Positions 34,665 through 41,871 of a stretch of 64,000 bases of DNA are shown here, one piece after another. Positions within the stretch are counted from its first letter, which is position 1; every line of letters starts with the position of its first letter. Source of the DNA: Novosphingobium sp. KCTC 2891 (GTDB lineage: Bacteria > Pseudomonadota > Alphaproteobacteria > Sphingomonadales > Sphingomonadaceae); NCBI RefSeq assembly GCF_025938155.1, contig NZ_JAPCZG010000006.1, positions 170,540-234,539 on the forward strand. Reading direction: 5' to 3'. The notes beneath the pieces were generated by a model. It had not been told where the DNA came from, searched no databases, and worked only from the letters and a program-made list of their open reading frames with translations. The translations under genes were made by a program, and so were the position numbers.

Positions 34665-35204
34665 ATGTTCTTTTGCGAAATATGCGGGATGATAACTGGT
34701 CGGCCGCGCCTCTCCTTCCGGGGTAGCCCTTGGTCAACTTGGGGCGCGATGCTCACCGCCATGAACGCGATTGGCGCCTGGGCGCTCTACAGCCTGTTCC
34801 GGGCAGGTGTTCTGAATGAAGGGTGGCTGATCATCACCGCGGCGTTGGTCATTGGGGCCGCGACATATGCCACCGCGAGGTTGACCATCCCTCCCACCGT
34901 TCAGGACCACATGATGACGCGCAAAACCTTGACTGCACAGGAATTGCAGGCCGCCCTTCTCGATCCCTCCATGGTTTTTTCCGAACCGCAGGACGTGATC
35001 GCCCTGACGGGCATCCCGGACGACAGGAAAATCGAAATCCTTCGAAGATGGGAATACGACGTACGCGAGCAGGAAGTCGCCCAGGAAGAAAACATGCCTG
35101 GGGAATTGCCCGTAACATTGGCCCAGGTCCACGCGGCACTCAATGCGATCGGAGCCCGGCCGCTTCATGACCGCGGTCCACCAACCAAACAGGGCGGGCT
35201 CTGA
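34665..35204 (+). CDS. Hypothetical membrane-anchored protein
   Basis: 179 residues at most; ATGs at 34689 or 34749 are possible. Two hydrophobic segments (MNAIGAWALYSLFRAGVL and GWLIITAALVIGAATYATAR) precede a soluble helical domain with ALTGIPDDRKIEILRRWEYD and VREQEVAQEENMPGE. The latter resembles a short domain common in alphaproteobacterial hypotheticals, function unknown. Confidence 0.55.
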   Translation: MFFCEICGMITGRPRLSFRGSPWSTWGAMLTAMNAIGAWALYSLFRAGVLNEGWLIITAALVIGAATYATARLTIPPTVQDHMMTRKTLTAQELQAALLDPSMVFSEPQDVIALTGIPDDRKIEILRRWEYDVREQEVAQEENMPGELPVTLAQVHAALNAIGARPLHDRGPPTKQGGL

Positions 35205-35352
35205 GGATCGTGTCCAGAGTGACGCGCAGATGTTTCATATCATCGCCCGGTAAGCGCCATGAACCGGGCATTCCATTGGGAGCTTGGCCTGGTCGAACCA
35301 TGGGCCTGCCGTGCGCGGAAACTTCCAGACGGTCCAAGCCGATCAAATCGGG

Positions 35353-36072
35353 TCAGTTTTTCCAGCCCTTCTCTACCGAAGCTTTTTCCGCTGATGCATC
35401 AAACGGGTCACCGATGATGCGGCGGTCGACCTCGGCCATGACCGCCGGTGCGACATCGCCGGCCGCGAGCCGATAATCGCCCGTGCTGGTCGAAGCCGCG
35501 CCAGTGACTACGACCGGAACCACCCAGCGCTCACCTTGCCGACAGCCAATCCCACTCAGACCGGTGCCGGTGCTGAAGGTCCGGCAAAGTCCCTGCCTTG
35601 TCCGAAACGACATACCGATGCGGACCGGGCCGGCTTGCCCGGTGAGGTTACCCGACAAGCTTTCCGCAAGGGCGCCATCGGCCAGGACCTGCGCCTGCGG
35701 TCCGCCCTGAAGCCATGGTGCGGGAGCCCTTTCCAGCCATCGCCCAACGAACAGGCCCAAGGCAAGGCTGGCGGCGATAACACCCGACATGACGGCAGCG
35801 AACACGTGCCGACGCGGGCGACCGCCTTGCCCGGTGAACGCGACTACGGTGTTTCCAGCAAGCCCCAGTCGAGCGATCAGGCCGGAATCGACCGCATCGC
35901 CGGGCGGCGGACCGTACGCAGACACGATCTGCCGCGTCATCCAGCGGTGCGCTTCCACCCTTTCAGCCAAGGCAGGATCGTCGCGCAGGCGCGCTTCGAA
36001 TGCGGGGCGCGCCTGATCGTTCAGGCAGCCGTCGACATAGGCGATCACATCGATGTCGGAAATGTCTGTCAA
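35353..36072 (-). CDS. Anti-sigma factor (zinc-finger-like / RskA-type) membrane protein
   Basis: 239 residues. The N-terminal cytoplasmic domain has the anti-sigma opening VIAYVDGCLNDQARPAFEAR. One transmembrane helix follows near 90-110 (VFAAVMSGVIAASLALGLFV), then a periplasmic domain. It overlaps the ECF sigma gene by 4 bases (ATGA), the standard sigma/anti-sigma coupling. The HxxxCxxC zinc motif is not evident, so it is probably the non-zinc type. Confidence 0.82.
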   Translation of the reverse strand: MTDISDIDVIAYVDGCLNDQARPAFEARLRDDPALAERVEAHRWMTRQIVSAYGPPPGDAVDSGLIARLGLAGNTVVAFTGQGGRPRRHVFAAVMSGVIAASLALGLFVGRWLERAPAPWLQGGPQAQVLADGALAESLSGNLTGQAGPVRIGMSFRTRQGLCRTFSTGTGLSGIGCRQGERWVVPVVVTGAASTSTGDYRLAAGDVAPAVMAEVDRRIIGDPFDASAEKASVEKGWKN

Positions 36073-36575
36073 TGCCTTGTCCTCCCGACCTGATAGCGTT
36101 GCAGCAAGGCGGCCCGTCCGCGGGCGAGACGGCTCGTCAGCGTGCCTTCGGGAACCTCGAGGATGTCGGCTGCTTCAGTATAGGAGTGCCCTCCTAGCAG
36201 CACCAGCTTCACCGCGAGCCGCTGCTCTTCAGGCAATTCCTCGACCAATGTCCGGATCCGCGCCAGCTCGACCACGTCGGCGATCCCATCGGCAAGCACG
36301 CCTTCGTCGCCGATGACATCGTGATCGGGCAGCGGTTCGACCAGCCGCTTCCAGCGATTTCGCGTTCGCATCTCATCGATCCACAGGTTCTTCATCACGC
36401 GGAACATCCATAAGTCCAGCCGGATGCCGGCCTTGCGTTCGCCGGCACGCTCCAGCGTCCGTTCCACCGTGCGCTGCAGCAGGTCGTCGCCATCCGCTCC
36501 ATCGCGCGCCAACGCCCACGCCATGCGTCGCAGGCGTGGCAGCAGCAGTACGATCTCGCGCTGGGTATCGGACAA
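36069..36575 (-). CDS. ECF RNA polymerase sigma factor
   Basis: 168 residues from a TTG start with GGAAG 8 bases upstream. Region 2 (RRMAWALARDGADGDDLLQR, FRVMKNLWIDEMR) and region 4 (LPEEQRLAVKLVLLGGHSYT, ADILEVPEGTLTSRLARGRA) are both clear. It is coupled to the anti-sigma gene and divergent from an S8 protease gene across a symmetric promoter-like element. Confidence 0.92.
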   Translation of the reverse strand: MSDTQREIVLLLPRLRRMAWALARDGADGDDLLQRTVERTLERAGERKAGIRLDLWMFRVMKNLWIDEMRTRNRWKRLVEPLPDHDVIGDEGVLADGIADVVELARIRTLVEELPEEQRLAVKLVLLGGHSYTEAADILEVPEGTLTSRLARGRAALLQRYQVGRTRH

Positions 36576-36593
36576 GTTTCGATCTTCCTCTGT

Positions 36594-36625
36594 GGAAGAA
36601 ACGTCTGGGGTGACACGTTTCTTCC
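36594..36625. promoter_or_regulatory. Symmetric ECF-type bidirectional promoter candidate
   Basis: GGAAGAAACGT-N10-ACGTTTCTTCC is an 11-bp perfect inverted repeat. Because of the symmetry both strands read GGAAG-N17-CGTT, the -35/-10 pattern and spacing of ECF sigma promoters. It points toward the sigma/anti-sigma operon on one side and the S8 protease on the other. Confidence 0.55.
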
Positions 36626-36696
36626 CGTGTATGGAATCTACCGCAAGAATCCCTCGTCAATCGCAGTCTGCCCATCATGAAAGGCTTCGCCCGGCA

Positions 36697-38037
36697 ATGC
36701 CTGTCACACCGTTCGGACATCTGCTGGCAGTGACGTTGATCGCGCTGGGGTCTCTGTTGCCGGTGCCCGTGCACGCACAGACGCGAGGCGGACCGCCGAT
36801 GGGCATGCCGGGCGGCGGAGGCTTTGCCGGACCGATGGGCGGTGGCCCGCCCGTTGGGTCCCCTGTGCATTTGCCGGATATTCCCGTTCGGGGACGGCCC
36901 GCATGGGCGGGCGTAGAGGCGGTCACAGCAGCGACCGAGCGGGCAACGCAGGCGGTTTCCGCCAAGCTGTCGAAAGTCCAGCGGGATCGCGCTGCCGATC
37001 GCGTCAAGCAGGCGCCGGGGCTTTATGAGCTGGATCGAAAGGGGGCATTGTCGATCCGCGGCGAGGTGATGGTCACCGGGCTGGACGGGGCCGCGCTGGC
37101 TCACCTGGCACAGAGCGGGTTTGCTGTCCTGCGGCGCGACAAGGTGCCCGGCGTCGATATGGATCTGGCGGTGGTTTCGCGCACGGGACTAGACATCACT
37201 CACGCTATTCGGATGCTGCGCAAGATCGCCCCGGAGGGCACGTACGCGCCCAACCACGTGTTGTTCGAAAGCGGGCTGACGGCCAACGCGCGTCGCCCAA
37301 GCCGGGGCGCGCAGGCCGATGTTGCCGGAGGCGAGGGTGTTGTCACCGTTGGCCTTGTCGACACCGGCGTGGCGCCTGCCATCGATTCCGATCCCCGCAT
37401 CCACATGGTGCGTCGCAATTTTGCAGCAGGGGAAAGCCGGCCCGGCGCGCACGGTACGGCAGTGGCGGCACTGCTGGCGCGCGAGCGTGGACGGCTGACG
37501 CTGTATGCCGCCGACATTTTTGGCTCCGACGTGCGCGGCGGCACGTCGGAGCTGTTGGTTCGCGCCCTGGGCTGGATGGCTACCTCGCGCGTACCGGTCG
37601 TCAATGTCAGCATGGTTGGACCGGCCAATCCCATCGTCGCCTTGGTGGTGGCCCGGTTGACCGGGCTGGGCTTCACCATCGTGGCGCCGGTGGGGAATGA
37701 CGGCGGTGCAGCACGGCCGCTCTATCCCGCGTCGTACCCGGGCGTGGTGGCCGTCTCGGCGGTCGGGGCCAACGGTCGTTTGCTGCCCGAGGCCAGCCGC
37801 GTGCGGCGCGTGGACTTCGTCGCCCCCGGCATCGCCACGGTACCCGATCCGGCTGGGCGCCCCACCGAGGTGCGCGGAACGTCGTTTGCCACGCCGATCG
37901 TGAGCCGCTTGATCGCCGATCGCGTCCGCGTGCCGGATGTGGCGGCGGCACAAAGAGCGATCCGCGCGCTTGCGACCGGTGCGCAGCGGCCAAGGGGGGA
38001 TGCGGGCGCCTATGGGCACGGCATGATCGGCCTGTAA
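36697..38037 (+). CDS. S8 family (subtilisin-like) serine protease, secreted
   Basis: 446 residues with a signal peptide (GHLLAVTLIALGSLLPVPVHA). A Gly/Pro/Met-rich linker (about 28-60) precedes the peptidase. Catalytic triad: Asp222 (VGLVDTGVA), His252 (GAHGTAVAALLA) and Ser396 (RGTSFATPIVS); the oxyanion Asn is in VGNDGGAA. It stops soon after the triad with no barrel, so it is not a classical autotransporter. It is divergent from the ECF genes and probably under that sigma factor. The start is placed after the promoter-like repeat. Confidence 0.85.
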   Translation: MPVTPFGHLLAVTLIALGSLLPVPVHAQTRGGPPMGMPGGGGFAGPMGGGPPVGSPVHLPDIPVRGRPAWAGVEAVTAATERATQAVSAKLSKVQRDRAADRVKQAPGLYELDRKGALSIRGEVMVTGLDGAALAHLAQSGFAVLRRDKVPGVDMDLAVVSRTGLDITHAIRMLRKIAPEGTYAPNHVLFESGLTANARRPSRGAQADVAGGEGVVTVGLVDTGVAPAIDSDPRIHMVRRNFAAGESRPGAHGTAVAALLARERGRLTLYAADIFGSDVRGGTSELLVRALGWMATSRVPVVNVSMVGPANPIVALVVARLTGLGFTIVAPVGNDGGAARPLYPASYPGVVAVSAVGANGRLLPEASRVRRVDFVAPGIATVPDPAGRPTEVRGTSFATPIVSRLIADRVRVPDVAAAQRAIRALATGAQRPRGDAGAYGHGMIGL

Positions 38038-38182
38038 CGGGGCCGTTTCCCCCGCCGCAAACCATCTCTTTGGCATTGCGCGATTTTTTCGGGACGAAAA
38101 CGGATCGCCCGAACGTCATGCCTCTCGAGTGCCGGCCAACGCGCACCACGCGGCTCGGCCTAAACGACGAGGGAGACGTTTT

Positions 38183-39046
38183 TTGAGAAAACTTCGTTCT
38201 GCAGGGGCAACCATCCTCGCTTTGACGGGTCTGGCCCTTGCCGTGCCGGCCCATGCCGAAAGCGCGAGTGATGCGGCCACCGCGAATACAGAAGGCCAGG
38301 ACACGGTTCAGGCCCCGGCCAACACACTCGGGCATACCGGCGGACTTTTCGGCGATTCCAGTCTCGAACTCGCCACCGGCGCCGATTATTCGACCGGCCA
38401 CTACGGTGCGAGCTCGGATACCACGGTGTGGAGCATCCCGGTTGATCTGAAGGCGCAACTCGGCCGCCTGCGGGTACAGGCCTCGCTGCCTTATGAATTC
38501 ATCGATGGTCCCGGCCAGTTGGTGGGCGGCGTCATCGTCTCCTCGCCCGACGGCGCCACCACGTCGCGTTCGGGCATCGGCGATCTCAACCTTTCGGCGG
38601 CATACCTGCTTACCCGGGAAAACGGCCTTTTGCCCGCGATTGAGTTTGGCGGAGGGGTGAAGCTGCCGACCGCGAAGACGACGCTGGGCACGGGCAAGAC
38701 CGATTATTCGGTCAATGCCAGCCTCTACAAGACGGTCGCCCCAGGTGCGATGCTGTTCGGTTCCATCGGCTATTCGTGGCTGGGCAGTCCGGCGGCCTAT
38801 CGCCTCCGCAATGGTCTGACGGCATCGGGCGGCATAAACTTTCGCCCTGCTTCCAACCAGAACTACGGCGTCAGCGTCGCCTACCGCGAACCGGTTGCCG
38901 ATGGGCTCAAGGGGCAGGCGGTCGTCTCTCCTTACATGACCTACCGCTTCAGCAAGCTTGTCGGTCTGACCCTGTACGGAGTGGCGGGGCTCAACGATGC
39001 CAGCCCGCGCATCGGCGCCGGCATCCGTCTCACCGTATTCCAATGA
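38183..39046 (+). CDS. Outer-membrane beta-barrel protein (transporter/MetA-like)
   Basis: 287 residues from a TTG start, chosen because GGGAGA lies 6-8 bases upstream and it opens a perfect signal peptide (ATILALTGLALAVPAHAES). Alternating amphipathic strands (DYSTGHYGASSDTTVWSIPV, LRVQASLPYEFIDGPGQLVG, GLTLYGVAGLNDASPRIGAG) and a terminal aromatic-Gln (LTVFQ) suggest a small barrel of the phenol-MetA-like family. It follows the S8 protease by 145 bp. Confidence 0.75.
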   Translation: MRKLRSAGATILALTGLALAVPAHAESASDAATANTEGQDTVQAPANTLGHTGGLFGDSSLELATGADYSTGHYGASSDTTVWSIPVDLKAQLGRLRVQASLPYEFIDGPGQLVGGVIVSSPDGATTSRSGIGDLNLSAAYLLTRENGLLPAIEFGGGVKLPTAKTTLGTGKTDYSVNASLYKTVAPGAMLFGSIGYSWLGSPAAYRLRNGLTASGGINFRPASNQNYGVSVAYREPVADGLKGQAVVSPYMTYRFSKLVGLTLYGVAGLNDASPRIGAGIRLTVFQ

Positions 39047-39118
39047 TTTCCGCTGGCGGCGGGGTTGGGACCCCGGCGCTCGTTCTCATGGGGGGCAAGC
39101 TTCCAAAGGAGAAAAGAC

Positions 39119-39889
39119 ATGGCACATTTCACGATCAGGACCGGCGCCACAGCCATCGCGCTGCTGGCAGCAACGAGCGCATTCGCCGCACCGCCAGCCG
39201 GAGTGACGCACGGTCCGCCGGCCGGCATCCCGATGGGGTTGCCCGCCAGCCTGCCGGTCGGCGCGGGCGCCACGGCTGCGGCCCGCATCCCGGTCACGCC
39301 GCCGGCGGTGGCCACCAGCCACATCCCGCAGGGCGCGCCGCAGGGCAAGCCCGACACCCTGCCCGCTTCAGCCTCCGTGGGCGCGAACGTCCATGCGTCG
39401 GCCTCCGCCAACGCGAACGTCGACCCAGGCATGGGCAAGGCGGCCTCGCTTCTGGGCAAGCTGAACGCCGCCCACGCTTCGGATACCGCGCTGGCCCATG
39501 CCTCGTCCAAGTCGGTGGTCGGCGCGCTGGCGATCTACAAGTCGGCGACCGTGACGGCCGAGGCCAACGTCGCCTCGTTCACGCAGGCCGTGGCCACGGA
39601 TAAGGTGACCATCGCGGCCGACACCAAGGCCGTCAGCGACGCGCAACTGGCATTGACCACTGCGCAAAGCGGAACTGACGCGGCCGCCATAGCCGATGCC
39701 CAGGCTGCCCTTAGCGCTGCGCAGACCAAGCTTGCGGCAGACCAGACCCAGTTGACATCGGATCAGGCGAGCCTGATGGCCGCGCAACAGGCGGTCATCG
39801 CCGCGCAAACCACGCTGGCGACCTCGACCCACACACCTCTGACGCCGCAGGTCGTGGCCAAGCTGAACACCCTGTTGGCCATCCAGTAA
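39119..39889 (+). CDS. Secreted Ala-rich helical (coiled-coil) protein, unknown function
   Basis: 256 residues; the ATG has AAGGAG 8 bases upstream. Signal peptide (ATAIALLAATSAFAA), a Pro/Gly-rich segment (PPAGVTHGPPAGIPMGLPAS) reminiscent of the S8 protease's linker, then long Ala-rich helices with heptad-like repeats (AIADAQAALSAAQTKLAADQ). I do not recognise a family. Third plus-strand gene after the ECF promoter, so perhaps a surface or envelope-stress product. Confidence 0.65.
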   Translation: MAHFTIRTGATAIALLAATSAFAAPPAGVTHGPPAGIPMGLPASLPVGAGATAAARIPVTPPAVATSHIPQGAPQGKPDTLPASASVGANVHASASANANVDPGMGKAASLLGKLNAAHASDTALAHASSKSVVGALAIYKSATVTAEANVASFTQAVATDKVTIAADTKAVSDAQLALTTAQSGTDAAAIADAQAALSAAQTKLAADQTQLTSDQASLMAAQQAVIAAQTTLATSTHTPLTPQVVAKLNTLLAIQ

Positions 39890-39900
39890 GCGAAGGCCGG

Positions 39901-39938
39901 AATCCGTGGGCAGTGCCAACGAAACTGTCCACGGATTG
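39901..39938. terminator. Hairpin after the secreted-protein gene
   Basis: AATCCGTGG ... CCACGGATT (9-bp arms) with an inner CAGT/ACTG pair and a short loop, 12 bases after the stop codon. No T-run follows, so it is either a Rho-assisted terminator or an mRNA 3' stabiliser. Confidence 0.4.
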
Positions 39939-39963
39939 CCCATCAACTGGGCACGGAGACGCG

Positions 39964-40429
39964 CCCGTCACAATGGCCTCGGCCCGATCATGGCGCTTCC
40001 AAGCCTTGCGCATGAAGCGTCGCGCGGCTGCCTTGTCGCGCTTCCTAGATAGGTAGGATTCCAGGACTTCGCCCTCATGATCAACGGCGCGCCATCTTCA
40101 AGTAGACCTCGCCGAGATGCCACCTCCAGCGCCGAAAACTCCGCATCCGGCTGACCCGCTGGCGCCGAATGTCCGCCGCGCACTTCGGCCCGAACCGGGT
40201 CCACCACAGGGCCCCGTCTCGTCACAAAGGTCAATGCCGCGCTCGAACAATAGATCCTCCACGTTCTGCAGGCTCAGCCGAACGCGCACGTACATTACGA
40301 CAACGAGGCGGATTACCTAGGGCGATGAATGGAAATACTGGTGCGGATTGGCTGGATTGCGAGGGCGGCCTATGACCGGGCCCCAACTTTCCTTCTCCCC
40401 GTTGCCAGGGGTGCAATCCCTTTGACACC
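39964..40429 (-). pseudogene. IS6-family transposase pseudogene (copy C)
   Basis: From the end motif GGTGCAATCCCTTTGACACC on the minus strand: VIGRPRNPANPHQYFHSSP, a stop, VIRLVVVMYVRVRLSLQNVE, DLLFERGIDLCDE, then frameshifts, a decayed DDE region and loss of the C-terminus. It abuts the truncated IS5 reading frame on its right, so it probably inserted into or beside that element. Confidence 0.72.
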
Positions 40430-40440
40430 GCCCGCTCGGG

Positions 40441-41484
40441 CTACTCGGCCCTCGCTGCCATGCGCAGAACGGGGCCCCCGCTTGCTTCGAGAGCCGCAAA
40501 AACAGCCGGCCAGACATCCGATTTCGACCACCGTTTGTAGCGATTGTACAGCGTCTTTGGCGGTCCATATTCGCCAGGCGCCTGCGCCCAGTGTCCGCCT
40601 GACTGGAGGACATGAACAATCCCGCTTATGATGCGGCGATCGTCCACGCGCGCCACCCCGCGCGACTTGTCGGGAAGCAGTGGCTGGATCGCGGCCCATT
40701 GGGCATCGGTCAACCAGAACCCGTCCGCTTCCGGCGCCTGGGGGGGCAACGGAAAAGGGGGGCGAGGCCCGGCAGGGTTGCGGCCTATTTGCAGGTCTGA
40801 TTTATGGGTCTTATTTGCTGACCCGAGCAACGCCGAGATCCCGCCGCTGAACAATATCGCCGTGGGCACAACGAGTTGGTCCAGTCGCTCGGCCGAATGA
40901 TGGCCCAGTGTCAGGTCATCGATAAAGCCGACGTCCTGCTCCATGAAGATGATAGCCGCTTCGAGAATGTAGAGCACCGCATAGAAGTCCTGATCCCGCA
41001 TCTGCGGCACCAAAGCCTTCAGCCGCCGTTCGAGCGGGTCGGTCACCCGATTGAGTCCACGCAGCACGTCGCGAACTTCCGGTATCATGTACGAACTCAT
41101 CATGTGCGACGTCATTCGCACGTAATCCCGCAGTTCATGCCCCGGTTCGACGAACGTGATAAGGAAGGGGCGCAGGAAGCATTCAATCACTTCCTGAACG
41201 GTCAGGGCGGTCGAAGAAGCGGCCTCCGCCCTCGCAAAACTGTCATTCACCAGCTGCATCGCTTGCGCTTGCTTGCGCAGGACCGCCTCGCGGAAAAGAT
41301 CTTCCTTCCCCTGGAAGTGATAGTGGACCACCCCCAGCGGTACCCCGGCATCGCCAGCGATCTCACGCAAGGATGCGCCATCGTAGCCACCGAAGCCGAA
41401 CGCGCGCTCGGCCGCATCGAGCAACGCCGTGCGCGTGCGTTTGCCGCGCTCCGATTTCTTCGCAAGAGATGCAGCTTTGGCCAT
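40441..41484 (-). CDS. TetR family regulator fused in frame to an IS5-family transposase fragment
   Basis: 347 residues. Residues 1-235 are a TetR regulator (KRTRTALLDAAERAFGFGGY, SLREIAGDAGVPLGVVHYHF) with a full C-terminal domain ending near ILFSGGISALLGSANKTHKS. Residues about 255-347 are the start of an IS5-family transposase (FWLTDAQWAAIQPLLPDKSR, YGPPKTLYNRYKRWSKSDVW), cut after EASGGP. The insertion removed the native stop and the frame runs through. I use the ATG at 41484. It is divergent from a TonB receptor operon and a palindrome lies between them. Confidence 0.8.
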   Translation of the reverse strand: MAKAASLAKKSERGKRTRTALLDAAERAFGFGGYDGASLREIAGDAGVPLGVVHYHFQGKEDLFREAVLRKQAQAMQLVNDSFARAEAASSTALTVQEVIECFLRPFLITFVEPGHELRDYVRMTSHMMSSYMIPEVRDVLRGLNRVTDPLERRLKALVPQMRDQDFYAVLYILEAAIIFMEQDVGFIDDLTLGHHSAERLDQLVVPTAILFSGGISALLGSANKTHKSDLQIGRNPAGPRPPFPLPPQAPEADGFWLTDAQWAAIQPLLPDKSRGVARVDDRRIISGIVHVLQSGGHWAQAPGEYGPPKTLYNRYKRWSKSDVWPAVFAALEASGGPVLRMAARAE

Positions 41485-41635
41485 GGAATGCTTGCGGATT
41501 ATCGGCAAGCCGACGTCAATGCCAGCGAAAACCGGATCGCCCACGAACCGCAAGATCGCGGGATTTGCGTCAAGATCGCGCGGAATGATCCTGCTGCTGT
41601 GCGAACGAGTGCAGCTTGCCTAACACAATTATCAG

Positions 41636-41653
41636 TTAGGACGAGTGTCCTAA
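41636..41653. promoter_or_regulatory. TetR operator candidate, perfect inverted repeat
   Basis: TTAGGAC-GAGT-GTCCTAA: 7-bp perfect arms with a 4-bp spacer, in the 387-bp gap between the TetR fusion gene and the TonB receptor. CTAACA and TGTTAG flank it as a weaker outer repeat. The rest of this gap shows nothing recognisable. Confidence 0.5.
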
Positions 41654-41871
41654 TTTGTTAGCCCAATGACAGGCAGTCAGCGGACTGCGCAATGGCTTGG
41701 GCAAGCGCGCGCCCGGTGCCGGGCATACCCGCTGGAACTCCCCCGTCGCCTTACCTGGCATCGGGCAGTTTGCTGCGTCTTGCGCCGCTTCGACTGTCGC
41801 CCACCCGGCGGCGCGATGACGGAGCAGGCAGCAAAGAAATTCATAACAACAATTTCGATTAGGGGCGGATC

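Larger units (their letters stand above)
39890..40440. other. Gene-free stretch: hairpin plus dead IS6-like copy
   Basis: Holds only a hairpin and IS6-like copy C between the secreted helical protein and the TetR/IS5 fusion. Nothing else is recognised. Confidence 0.6.
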
